From Bacteroidia bacterium (lineage in GTDB: Bacteria > Bacteroidota > Bacteroidia > B-17B0 > Aurantibacillaceae), in contig JAEUTO010000005.1 of NCBI GenBank assembly GCA_016787785.1, positions 248,001 through 312,000 of the forward strand: a stretch of 64,000 nt of DNA, written 5' to 3'. Shown piece by piece: positions 36,322 through 43,561 of this stretch (position 1 is the stretch's first letter; each line of letters begins with the position of its first letter). The notes beneath the pieces are model-generated. The model saw nothing but the letters and a program-made list of their open reading frames with translations. It did not search any database and was not told the origin of the DNA. Both the position numbers and the translations under genes were made by a program.

Positions 36322-37386
36322 CTAGTTATTTGTTTTTTGTAAATTAAGTTTGTCTTTTTTTATTTTTTCGTTTGCGTAAAAACCCGATATTACTTTGGTC
36401 AATTTTTCAGTTTCAATTAAAAAGCCATCGTGACCATAAGCTGAATCGATTTCAGAGTAAACAGCGTTTTTTATATTTTTTGCCAGAAATTTTTGTTCGT
36501 TCAATGGGAATAAAATATCAGTAGTTAATCCAATCACAAGCGTGGTCGCTTTAATTTGTTTTAAGGCCTGCTCTTTTGTTTCGGTTCTGTTGCGCGCTAC
36601 GTTGTGGCTGTCCATTGCGTCTAACAATCTTACATAGGAGTATGCGTTAAAGCGGTTTACCAGCTTTTCGCCTTGGTAGCGTTGGTAAGAAGCCGACGCA
36701 TAATTATTAGTTTTATTATAGTTTTCATCTTTTTGTGTTTCATCATAGGTTGCATAGCCCCTGTAGCTTAAAAGGGCAATGCTTCTGGCAGCAGATAGTC
36801 CTTTTTTAGCGGCGTCAATTGTATTTGAATAATAAGTTCTGTCAGCTTTTATTGCCAGACGTTGCGATTCGTTAAAGGCAATACCCCATGGCGAATGTTG
36901 CGCGTTGGTAGCTATAAGAATTAAATTCTCGACAAGCTCTTTGTTTTGCAAGGCCCACTCCATTGCTATTTGACCACCTTGTGAGCCGCCAATTAACGTA
37001 TGGATCTTGTCAATTCGTAAATGATCCTTTAAAAGTTCGAACGAAGCAACAATGTCTTTGATAGTTATTTGAGGGAAATAATTGAACCAGGCCTCTTTAG
37101 TTTCGTTATTGATACTTAAAGGACCGGTGGTGCCATAGCAAGAACCTAAATTATTTGCGCACACAATAAAATAGTCTTTTGGATTGTAAAGGTCGTTCTC
37201 GCCGAATAAACCTTTCCACCAATCAAACACATTACTGTTTGCTGTAAGAGCATGTGCAACCCAAATAACATTGTTGCGCTCTTTATTTAAGGTTCCAAAT
37301 GTTTGGTAAGCAATGTCAATTCCCGGAAGTGATTGCCCGTTTTCTAACTGGAATCGTTTTGAATATGTAAACGTTGATAAGCTCAT
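36322..37386 (-). CDS. metX: Homoserine O-acetyltransferase
   Basis: MetX transfers an acyl group (normally acetyl) from acyl-CoA to homoserine, the first committed step to methionine. The 354-residue alpha/beta hydrolase has NVIWVAHALTANSNVFDWW, the nucleophile in LIGGSQGGQIAMEWALQ near residue 135, GLTTDILFPLNEQ with the Asp, and SAYGHDGFLIE with the His. It is the second full-length gene after the SAM-I riboswitch and is followed closely by hom. Confidence 0.96.
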   Translation of the reverse strand: MSLSTFTYSKRFQLENGQSLPGIDIAYQTFGTLNKERNNVIWVAHALTANSNVFDWWKGLFGENDLYNPKDYFIVCANNLGSCYGTTGPLSINNETKEAWFNYFPQITIKDIVASFELLKDHLRIDKIHTLIGGSQGGQIAMEWALQNKELVENLILIATNAQHSPWGIAFNESQRLAIKADRTYYSNTIDAAKKGLSAARSIALLSYRGYATYDETQKDENYNKTNNYASASYQRYQGEKLVNRFNAYSYVRLLDAMDSHNVARNRTETKEQALKQIKATTLVIGLTTDILFPLNEQKFLAKNIKNAVYSEIDSAYGHDGFLIETEKLTKVISGFYANEKIKKDKLNLQKTNN

Positions 37387-37401
37387 TTTTCCTGGATAGT
37401 T

Positions 37402-37641
37402 TTAGTTATTAAATATGTTGCCGGAAAAGATCAATTGCTTTTTCTCCAGAGAGGTTAAAAAATTAACTTCATTAGCTAAACGATTTACATGCGAAGGAAT
37501 GATGTTTAAAGGGTACGCACCACCGCGTTGTTCAATTCCAAATTCGGCCTGCACCGCTAAAAAATTTATGTGTTCTTCGTCGCCCAGTAAATTAACACTG
37601 TTTAGTACACTTATATATTTTGGTTTATTGTTGTTATTCAT
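37402..37641 (-). CDS. Small unknown protein in the methionine operon
   Basis: I do not recognise this 79-residue protein. It starts with a short Asn-rich stretch and has a hydrophilic, mixed-charge body with two Ile/Leu/Phe-rich segments. No Cys, no signal peptide and no membrane segment are visible. It lies 15 bp upstream of metX and 134 bp downstream of the Met/Cys-rich short ORF, so it must share the riboswitch transcript. A small regulator or partner of MetX is possible but not shown by sequence. Confidence 0.65.
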   Translation of the reverse strand: MNNNNKPKYISVLNSVNLLGDEEHINFLAVQAEFGIEQRGGAYPLNIIPSHVNRLANEVNFLTSLEKKQLIFSGNIFNN

Positions 37642-37714
37642 GATTTCTTGTTTTTAATGATTAGTAAATTTGTAATTGAAGAATGATGTGAAATTCTAAA
37701 TAGCAGAATACATC

Positions 37715-37747
37715 AAAATTTGCCTTGGGTTGCCAAGGTTAAATTTT
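37715..37747 (-). other. Hairpin between the Met/Cys-rich short ORF and the met genes
   Basis: AAAATTT-AA-CCTTGG-CAAC-CCAAGG-C-AAATTTT folds into 13 base pairs with one small internal loop. Only four T end the 3' arm and they are paired, so it is a poor intrinsic terminator. A second weaker hairpin (GATGTATTC with GAATTTCACATC) follows. The layout of short ORF, hairpin, gene parallels that in front of cobA. Confidence 0.5.
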
Positions 37748-37775
37748 CCAATAAAATTTTTTGAGGAAAATTAGC

Positions 37776-37895
37776 TTAGCACATGCAGCAACAGCAGCAC
37801 ATACAACAAGCCATCATTAAAAATGAAGAAAGGAGATTAGAGTTAAATCCTTTTGACTGAGAGTCGTTTTGTTTTTTTGATTTTGTGTGTTTCAT
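37776..37895 (-). CDS. Met/Cys-rich short ORF under SAM riboswitch
   Basis: A 39-codon ORF starts with ATG at 37895, nine bases beyond the P1 stem of the SAM-I riboswitch, behind an A-rich ribosome site. The first 26 residues are basic and polar (MKHTKSKKQNDSQSKGFNSN and on). The last 13 are MMACCMCCCCCMC: eight Cys, four Met and one Ala. This enrichment in just the two sulfur amino acids, next to a SAM sensor, suggests a leader peptide whose translation reports Cys-tRNA and Met-tRNA supply. A metal-binding micropeptide is the main alternative. Confidence 0.6.
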   Translation of the reverse strand: MKHTKSKKQNDSQSKGFNSNLLSSFLMMACCMCCCCCMC

Positions 37896-37904
37896 TTTTT
37901 CTTT

Positions 37905-38040
37905 TTTTAATTTATTTTTCTCCGTTTTTCATCGGAGTAGGAGTTGGCACCTGTTTTCCAATCCCGATAAATCGGGACTTTTAGTTGGTTGCCAGTGGGT
38001 CAATGAGCCTATTCTCTCGCCACTTCTTAATAAATTAAAA
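37905..38040 (-). promoter_or_regulatory. SAM-I (S-box) riboswitch
   Basis: All conserved S-box parts are visible on the minus strand. P1 is a 12-bp stem (38040-38029 with 37916-37905). P2 is AGTGG/CCACT with the GAGAGAATAGG bulge region, followed by GGCAACC (37993-37987). P3 is TCCCGAT/ATCGGGA (37977-37962). GGTGCCAACTCC begins at 37951. P4 is CTCCG/CGGAG (37937-37920). There is no terminator with a T-run. The 3' strand of P1 adjoins the A-rich ribosome site of the short ORF at 37895, so SAM binding probably blocks translation initiation. Confidence 0.9.
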
Positions 38041-38067
38041 CACACATTGGGTGGTTTTAATCTTCGA

Positions 38068-38100
38068 CAAATTTAAGACATTTATTTTTATACTTCCAAA
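38068..38100 (-). promoter_or_regulatory. Promoter of the SAM-regulated met/sulfur operon
   Basis: TTTG at 38100-38097 and TAAATTTG at 38075-38068 are separated by 21 bp, an exact fit to the Bacteroidota -33/-7 consensus. Transcription would begin near 38062, about 20 bases before the riboswitch P1 stem. Confidence 0.75.
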
Positions 38101-38246
38101 TAAATTTTAAAGAAAATTACTTTTTGTAGAATTAACGGGCATCTTAGGGGATAAAATTTAAGGCCAATACCCAACCTTTTGTACCTTTTTTCGATGAAAA
38201 AGGTATTTTAATTTTTTAGCCTGCTCAAAATTTTGTAAATTGAAAA

Positions 38247-38618
38247 ATAAAGAATTTATACATATTTATCTTTTTTAGCTTTTTTGTAAATGGCTTTTCG
38301 CAAATAGATTCGTCCAAAACAGAGACGGGAACGGCCAGTTTTTACGCTAAAAAGTTTGAAGGCAGGAAATGTAGCAGCGGGCAAAGATTTCGCCACGATA
38401 GTTTAACCGCGGCACATAAGAGCCTAAAATTTGGCACAAAGGTTAAAGTGACCAATTTAAAAAATGATAGTGTAGTGATTGTTACGGTAAATGATCGTTT
38501 GCCAAGATCGTCCAGGCGTAAAATTGATGTTACCATGCGTGCGGCGAAACAATTAAATTTTGTAAAAAGCGGGTTAACTAAAGTAAGAATTGAAGTTTTA
38601 AAAGATTCATTACCTTAG
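38247..38618 (+). CDS. RlpA-like double-psi beta-barrel protein, non-canonical start
   Basis: The frame encodes a signal peptide-like KNLYIFIFFSFFVNGFSQ followed by a RlpA domain: TGTASFYAKKFEGRKCSSG, LTAAHKSLKFGTKVKVTN, and VIVTVNDRLPRSSRRKIDV. The conserved GxAS(F/Y)Y and ND-R motifs are present. These proteins act on peptidoglycan or support septal wall processing. The frame has no ATG, GTG or TTG before the domain. After the in-frame TGA at 38241 the only sensible start is ATA at 38247, exactly where an ATG-Lys would be expected. It is either an AUA start, a lost start (pseudogene) or a base error. The downstream lipoprotein gene begins 4 bp after its stop. Confidence 0.75.
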   Translation: MKNLYIFIFFSFFVNGFSQIDSSKTETGTASFYAKKFEGRKCSSGQRFRHDSLTAAHKSLKFGTKVKVTNLKNDSVVIVTVNDRLPRSSRRKIDVTMRAAKQLNFVKSGLTKVRIEVLKDSLP

Positions 38619-38622
38619 CCTT

Positions 38623-39393
38623 ATGAAAAATTATATTTATCTTTTCTGTGTTTTGGTTTTTGCTTCATGTGGTAACGATGAGCAAAAGAGCTTAGAAAGT
38701 ATTACTAAAACAGATAGTAATACAGTATCATCAACTTTTCCTTTATCGGAAGAGGGTTTTAGGTTGTTGCCTTTACCTTTAAGGATAGATACACTATTTG
38801 TTCAAACATTGGATACCAACAAAAGAATAACGTACCAACAGGTAAGACAATTAGGTGTTAACTTTTTAAAAGGAGAGCTAGGCGACGGATTAGTTTACGA
38901 TATAAATGAATTTGCACAAATAGATTCTTTAAAACAAAGTGGTGCGTACAAGGCCTATTTAGAAAAGCTAGATATTGGCATGACAAAAACCTGCATTGCA
39001 TATAAAGTTGCGCTAATTAATTTACCTGATAATAATAAATTATTTGTTTGGGGAATTACAAACGCAAGTTATGAAGCCTGCCCTTTCTTTTCGGGAACGC
39101 TATTAGTAGGAACATTTGTAAATAAAAATAACGAGGCTACACTTTTTAATATTGCCGAGATATCAGGTGGCGGCGATCCGCCATCCATGATGAATACGCA
39201 AACCGAAGCTAAAATAGCGGCGGACGGAAAAATAGAGATCACTTCCATTGTTACAAGTGATGATATGGATACACCAGGTGTAGGAATAGAAAAAGCAACT
39301 TTTAAATTAGAAGCAACTGCAGGTTTGATTAAGATCGTGGATACAAAAAAAGAGGTTTTAAGTAAGGAAGATGAACCCAAGCAAGATCAATGA
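38623..39393 (+). CDS. Unknown lipoprotein
   Basis: The 256-residue protein has a lipoprotein signal peptide with lipobox VFASCGND near residue 16. The mature part is acidic and soluble, with no domain I recognise. FPLSEEGFRLLPLPLRIDT near 40 is followed by mixed alpha/beta sequence. It lies 4 bp downstream of the RlpA-like gene and is probably co-transcribed, suggesting a cell-envelope role. It overlaps the convergent miaA by 7 bp at their 3' ends. Confidence 0.75.
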   Translation: MKNYIYLFCVLVFASCGNDEQKSLESITKTDSNTVSSTFPLSEEGFRLLPLPLRIDTLFVQTLDTNKRITYQQVRQLGVNFLKGELGDGLVYDINEFAQIDSLKQSGAYKAYLEKLDIGMTKTCIAYKVALINLPDNNKLFVWGITNASYEACPFFSGTLLVGTFVNKNNEATLFNIAEISGGGDPPSMMNTQTEAKIAADGKIEITSIVTSDDMDTPGVGIEKATFKLEATAGLIKIVDTKKEVLSKEDEPKQDQ

Positions 39394-40307
39394 TCAAATT
39401 TTTGATCTAGTTCTTCCAGGATTTTTTTAATATCTGCGTTTCTATCTACCCAATTAATTTTTACACCCTCTTTTTCCATTTTACGAAACCATGTCATTTG
39501 CCTTTTAGAGAATTGATTGATGGCGGTGCTTAACAGAATAATTAGTTCTTCTTTTGAAATTTTTTCTTGCAAATAATTTGAAACGAATTTGTATTCGAGA
39601 CCTAAAAATTGCAAGCGCTCGTGGTTCATGCCTTTTTTTAGTAACCCTTCAACTTCTTCAATCAAGCCATTGTTTAGACGATGAATAAGCCTTTTGTAAA
39701 TACTTTCTTTTCGTTCTTCAGCAGCTATTGTTATACCTACGTAATAAGGTTTATAAGGCAGTTCGGTCGTAATTAGTTCGGTTTCATTATTTTTTAAATG
39801 GCTGGCAATTTCAATAGCCCGAATTAATCTTTTTTTAGAGTCCAGATCAACCTTATCTAGTTTTTCGATTTTAAAGGATTTTAGTTTTTTTTGTAATTCT
39901 TCTTTTGAAAATGGTTCCAATTCTTTTCTTAAAATTTCATTCTCTTTTATTTGCGTAAAGCTGAAATCTTTTTGCAATGCATCCAAATATAAACCTGTAC
40001 CGCCGCAGATAATTGGTAATTTGTTTTTTGAAATTACCTCGTTAAAAGCAATTTTTAACTCACGCACAAAGTCATGTAAATAAAATTGGTCGCCGGGCTC
40101 TGCAATATCTATTAAATGATAATTTATTTTTTTATCGTTAACGATATATTCATCAAGATCTTTACCGGTGCCAATAGTTAAATGTTTATATACCTGACGA
40201 GCGTCAGCACTAATTATCTCGCCATTTAAATGGTAAGCCAATTGGCAGGCCAGTTTGGTTTTGCCGCTGGCGGTTGGACCTATTATAACCAGGCAATTAT
40301 TTTTCAT
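39387..40307 (-). CDS. miaA: tRNA dimethylallyltransferase
   Basis: MiaA adds a dimethylallyl group to N6 of adenosine 37 in tRNAs that read codons starting with U. The 306-residue P-loop protein has VIIGPTASGKTKLACQLA, GEIISADARQVYKHLTIGTG, YHLIDIAEPGDQFYLHDF, PIICGGTGLYLDAL, and the C-terminal RQMTWFRK. Length and motif order are standard. It overlaps the upstream unknown gene by 11 bp. Confidence 0.96.
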   Translation of the reverse strand: MKNNCLVIIGPTASGKTKLACQLAYHLNGEIISADARQVYKHLTIGTGKDLDEYIVNDKKINYHLIDIAEPGDQFYLHDFVRELKIAFNEVISKNKLPIICGGTGLYLDALQKDFSFTQIKENEILRKELEPFSKEELQKKLKSFKIEKLDKVDLDSKKRLIRAIEIASHLKNNETELITTELPYKPYYVGITIAAEERKESIYKRLIHRLNNGLIEEVEGLLKKGMNHERLQFLGLEYKFVSNYLQEKISKEELIILLSTAINQFSKRQMTWFRKMEKEGVKINWVDRNADIKKILEELDQKFDH

Positions 40308-41019
40308 TGGGATGATAGATCATTTTAATGTTACCTGAATTTTGCACTTTATAAAATAAATCCGCATCAAATTTTTCATTTTCTTTTAAAGGTGCGCGCT
40401 CAAACGTTTTTTTATTTACAATAAAATTGAGTGGGGGCGTCTCGCTGTGTATCTTAAATCCTGCTTTTATGAATGAACCACCGTTAGAGAATTGCTTATC
40501 AACATAGGTCATAATATCACCGGCTTTTTTTTCAAGGTAAAAATGTTTCATCAATTTTGATAAACCACCGGTAACTGTGATACCATTTTTACAACAAAAA
40601 CGAATTAACTCGAATGATTGTTTGCCTTTTGGTAAACGGTTCATGTTTCTGCCCTTGGAAAAAGACGCAGCGCCAATTAACTCGTCTTTATAAAATAAGC
40701 CGTAATTATATGCGCTGGTGGTTGCACCATGAAAATGAAATTTATTAAAAAAATTTGCGGCTGTATTCTTTTCTATTTTTTCTACGTTGCAATTTCTCGC
40801 AAAAATAGTTTTGTTTAAATTTAATTTAGATAAGATGATCGGAACAAGTTTATTGTGTTGGCGAATCACAAAATCAACCGGAACAGTGATGCTATTTTTG
40901 TTTTCGTTAGCAATAGAACTGTCAAAATAAATACTAATGGTATTTTCTTTTGATGAAACGATAAGGCTTTCATTTTCATAGATACATCCTACTGAAAATT
41001 CTTTCAGATCTTTGATCAA
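40297..41019 (-). CDS. Unknown protein, possible Mom/GNAT-like acyltransferase fold
   Basis: The 240-residue protein has a variable N-terminal third and a C-terminal domain with FHFHGATTSAYNYGLFYKDE, LIGAASFSKGR, FELIRFCCKNGITVTGGLSK, LMKHF, and TYVDKQFSNGGSFIKAGF. This order (substrate-facing His/Gly, GLY strand, ELxRFC, GGxSKL, YxDxxxSNGxxxxxxGF) resembles a GNAT-like domain found alone or after homing-nuclease modules in phages, and distantly the Mom DNA modification enzyme. I infer this from memory of the pattern. It is coupled to miaA by an 11-bp overlap. No phage genes are near. Confidence 0.5.
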   Translation of the reverse strand: MIKDLKEFSVGCIYENESLIVSSKENTISIYFDSSIANENKNSITVPVDFVIRQHNKLVPIILSKLNLNKTIFARNCNVEKIEKNTAANFFNKFHFHGATTSAYNYGLFYKDELIGAASFSKGRNMNRLPKGKQSFELIRFCCKNGITVTGGLSKLMKHFYLEKKAGDIMTYVDKQFSNGGSFIKAGFKIHSETPPLNFIVNKKTFERAPLKENEKFDADLFYKVQNSGNIKMIYHPNEK

Positions 41020-41068
41020 AGAAGCTAAGTATTTTTTATTAGTTGGCAGAGTGTAAATTTAAGCAAAT

Positions 41069-41101
41069 AAAAAATCCATCTGTTAGTTGAAACAGATGGA
41101 T
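41069..41101 (-). terminator. Intrinsic terminator after the DegT-type aminotransferase gene
   Basis: On the minus strand ATCCATCTGTT pairs with AACAGATGGAT (11 bp, 6-base loop), followed by six T. It lies 20 bp past the stop of the gene at 41121-42329 and ends that transcript before the miaA pair. Confidence 0.85.
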
Positions 41102-41120
41102 CTTGAAGTATTAATTGTGA

Positions 41121-42329
41121 TTAAACTTTTTCGGTTTGCATTGCTTTAACAACACATTCCGAAATTTTAGTTGCTAATGTTCTAACTTCTTCCTCTGTCC
41201 ATGTGCAACGAATGCCAAAAGAAATTAATCTGCCCACAACATCTTGCGTTTTAGGAATGTTTAAATTGTTGTAGTCTTGTGGGGCACCTAAAACCTGAAT
41301 GGCCAGTTTAGAAGCAGTTTTTAATTGCTTAATATGATCCCACTGATTGATAAAGTGATACATATTTGTAAACCAGTAGTTAAAACCACCAACGCCGGCC
41401 TTATTCATTTCATCTACGGTGCGTTTTGCAATCTCTGTACTTGGCATTAAAATATTTAAAAAAGTGCCTGAATCGCCATTTTCATCGCCCAGTTTAGAGA
41501 AACTAATACCAGCTGTTTTAGATAGCTGGGTTTGAAGTGCTTTTTTGATCTTTAAATTTGATTCACGAATAAAAGGCACTTTACGTGTTTGAGCCGCACC
41601 AACAGCGGCATGTAACTCGCTAATTCTAAAATTAAAGCCAATTACCGGATGATTTTCCATTCCTCGGTTATTGCCAACATGGTCATGACCGTGATCGCAG
41701 TAATTATCGGCTAATTTAAAGGTGGTTTCGTCGTTGGTCACCAAAATTCCACCTTCCCCGGCAGTAGCGATCTTAAAAAAGTCGAAAGAGTAAGCTCCGG
41801 CTGTTCCAAAACAACCGGTAGCAGTGCCTTTATATGAAGCCGCAAATGCCTGTCCGGCATCTTCAACCAAAATAAGTTTATGTTCTTTAATAACAGCCAT
41901 TATCTCGTCCATATTAGCGTTGCCACCGCACATATGTACCAAACAAACGGCTTTTGTTTTTGGCGTAATGGCCGCTTTGATGCCAGAGGCACTTAAACAA
42001 AGCGTTTCATCAATTTCCGCAAAAACGGGTAAGGCACCCAGCAATAAAACGGCTTCAATTGTAGCAATGTACGTAAATGGCGGGCAAATAACCTCGTCGC
42101 CTGTGCCTATGCCCGAAGCCGCAAGGGCAGCCATTATAGCAGCCGAACCGTTTGAAACGGCGAGCGCATATTTTGCTTTGGTTATTTTTTTAGCTTCTTC
42201 TTCAAAATCTTTAGCTTTCCAGATGTTATTACGTTGCGCGTCATGGTTAAAACGGAACATGATTCCGGTAGATAAAACATCTTCAATTTCTTTACGCTCT
42301 TCGGCGCCAAATAATTCTGTTCCAGGCAT
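41121..42329 (-). CDS. DegT/DnrJ/EryC1/StrS family PLP aminotransferase
   Basis: The 402-residue protein is a sugar-type aminotransferase. It has NGSAAIMAALAASGIGTGDE, VICPPFTYIATIEAVLLLGA, VEDAGQAFAASYKGTATGCF, and the PLP lysine in AYSFDFFKIATAGEGGILVT near residue 190. PVIGFNFRISELHAAVGAAQ is the usual substrate loop. These enzymes aminate keto sugars for surface polysaccharide or natural products. It is a single gene with its own terminator and the substrate cannot be read from the neighbours. Confidence 0.88.
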   Translation of the reverse strand: MPGTELFGAEERKEIEDVLSTGIMFRFNHDAQRNNIWKAKDFEEEAKKITKAKYALAVSNGSAAIMAALAASGIGTGDEVICPPFTYIATIEAVLLLGALPVFAEIDETLCLSASGIKAAITPKTKAVCLVHMCGGNANMDEIMAVIKEHKLILVEDAGQAFAASYKGTATGCFGTAGAYSFDFFKIATAGEGGILVTNDETTFKLADNYCDHGHDHVGNNRGMENHPVIGFNFRISELHAAVGAAQTRKVPFIRESNLKIKKALQTQLSKTAGISFSKLGDENGDSGTFLNILMPSTEIAKRTVDEMNKAGVGGFNYWFTNMYHFINQWDHIKQLKTASKLAIQVLGAPQDYNNLNIPKTQDVVGRLISFGIRCTWTEEEVRTLATKISECVVKAMQTEKV

Positions 42330-42448
42330 TCGATTAAGTTTTTATAGGGTTAAAGTTACGATTTATTGATGTTTTCTCAAAAACGGATATTTACGGCTTT
42401 TATTGCTCTTTTATAAATGGGGTGTCTTGATGCCCGGGTTTATGAACC

Positions 42449-42910
42449 TTAATTCGGAAAATAATAAAAATTATTTTCGGCATCTACCACACCAAAGTTG
42501 GCAGAAACCAATTTATGGTTTTCGTAATAGCAGTCCAATCCAGCGCTGTCAAAGCTTATACGTTTTTCGCCCCATTCGTGGGTCTCGGTATCTGTTAAGG
42601 CAAAGCCATTAGCTTTCATTAACTCAATTAGTTCTTTTTCTTTCAATGAAAACAATTTTACATCAAAGAGCAATGTGTCTTTATTGTCAATTTCTACACT
42701 AGAAAACGTTTGGTTCTTGTTATTATCAAAAAACAAAGAAAAGCCCAGATCCCAGTAATGATAGACCAGTGACGATGTGTTTAGAATATCATCTGTGAGT
42801 GTTTGTGTCTCCTCGGGTTCGCCAAAAATAGCTTTAATATTCTCTCTTGTTTCGCCAAAAGAAACAGAACAAAAACCTTTGAGAAGTTTAATTATAGGGG
42901 GTTCGGGCAT
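42449..42910 (-). CDS. Unknown small cytosolic protein
   Basis: I do not recognise this 153-residue protein. It has no signal peptide or membrane segment. The sequence is acidic, with FGETRENIKAIFGEPEETQT near 18, YHYWDLGFSLFFDNNKNQTF near 50 and WGEKRISFDSAGLDCYYENH near 117. This beta-rich pattern of short strands resembles immunity-like or small stand-alone proteins in Bacteroidota. It stands alone between tRNA-Lys and the aminotransferase gene. Confidence 0.65.
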   Translation of the reverse strand: MPEPPIIKLLKGFCSVSFGETRENIKAIFGEPEETQTLTDDILNTSSLVYHYWDLGFSLFFDNNKNQTFSSVEIDNKDTLLFDVKLFSLKEKELIELMKANGFALTDTETHEWGEKRISFDSAGLDCYYENHKLVSANFGVVDAENNFYYFPN

Positions 42911-42979
42911 AACAAGGCTAATGTATAAAAACTGTTGAAAACAATGAAAAAAGAAATATTAAATATTTACAAAAATTAT

Positions 42980-43010
42980 TTTGGAAATGATTAAAATGAA
43001 AGTATATTTG
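42980..43010 (+). promoter_or_regulatory. Promoter of tRNA-Lys
   Basis: TTTG at 42980-42983 and TATATTTG at 43003-43010 are 19 bp apart, an exact Bacteroidota promoter. Transcription should begin near 43016, giving a leader of about 80 bases before the tRNA. Confidence 0.75.
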
Positions 43011-43097
43011 CACTCCGATTTTGAAAATTTTAGTAAGAATCGGGCCCGCACACGAAATGCTTCTTTATAGAGGCGGTTCCTGCGAAAAGGTTGTAAT

Positions 43098-43170
43098 GAT
43101 TCCGTAGCTCAGCTGGTAGAGCATTACACTTTTAATGTAGGGGTCCTGGGTTCGAATCCCAGCGGGATCA
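43098..43170 (+). tRNA. tRNA-Lys (anticodon TTT)
   Basis: The 73-base cloverleaf has acceptor arms GATTCCG and CGGGATC (one G-U pair) with discriminator A. The D-arm is AGCTCAGCTGGTAGAGC, the anticodon loop is CTTTTAA with anticodon TTT, and the T-loop is GGTTCGAATCC. CCA is not encoded. A promoter lies upstream and a terminator downstream, so it is a single-gene unit. Confidence 0.97.
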
Positions 43171-43180
43171 CAACAAATGC

Positions 43181-43208
43181 AAAAGGCCAACGAAAGTTGG
43201 CCTTTTTT
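43181..43208 (+). terminator. Intrinsic terminator of tRNA-Lys
   Basis: AAAAGGCCAAC, a GAAA tetraloop and GTTGGCCTTTT form an 11-bp hairpin ending in a six-T run. It begins 11 bp after the tRNA. Confidence 0.9.
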
Positions 43209-43336
43209 GTTTTGCGCACATCCGTAAAAAGCTTGCTTTCTTAAAAGTAAGTGCAAAACAAAAAATGACCTCTTTGGGAATATGCTTTTGTATTTGCAGG
43301 CTTAAGCCTGTGGGCTAAGGGTAGTTAATCCCAATT

Positions 43337-43429
43337 TTAATCCATTACCAACAATGTAAAGCCGTAGGCCAACAAAAGAAGAAAAGCAACACTAAGGTAG
43401 GTACCTGCATCTATTAATATCTGTTTCAT
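43337..43429 (-). CDS. Putative 30-residue single-span membrane peptide
   Basis: A short ORF runs from ATG at 43429 to TAA. After a polar start (MKQILIDAGTYLS) comes a hydrophobic stretch VAFLLLLAYGFTLLVM able to span the membrane. It lies 34 bp beyond a strong terminator and 133 bp after the stop of an eight-codon hydrophobic leader ORF. I know of no homologue; the coding status rests on its position and composition only. Confidence 0.4.
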   Translation of the reverse strand: MKQILIDAGTYLSVAFLLLLAYGFTLLVMD

Positions 43430-43462
43430 GATTATTATAATTTAAAAATGAAAAATGGTTAC

Positions 43463-43493
43463 AAAAAAAGCCGGATCTTTTAACCCGGCTTTT
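43463..43493 (-). terminator. Intrinsic terminator in an orphan attenuator-like leader
   Basis: On the minus strand AAAAGCCGG pairs with CCGGCTTTT (9 bp, 10-base loop), followed by T for a run of seven. No annotated gene ends upstream of it on this strand. It follows an eight-codon Val/Met/Leu/Ile ORF and precedes the 30-residue ORF. Confidence 0.8.
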
Positions 43494-43561
43494 AATAAGC
43501 ATTAGAAATTTTTTGAACCGTATCCCACCATTACTAGAGTTTTGGTGTCGGTTTCTTGGAA

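Noticed and set aside
38187-38212. A-T-rich hairpin near 38190 as terminator of an unseen gene
   Set aside because: The stem is mostly A-T and no gene on either strand ends just before it, so I could not give it a role.
43065-43256. ORF on the minus strand across tRNA-Lys
   Set aside because: It is the complement of the tRNA and its terminator; the cloverleaf explains the sequence.
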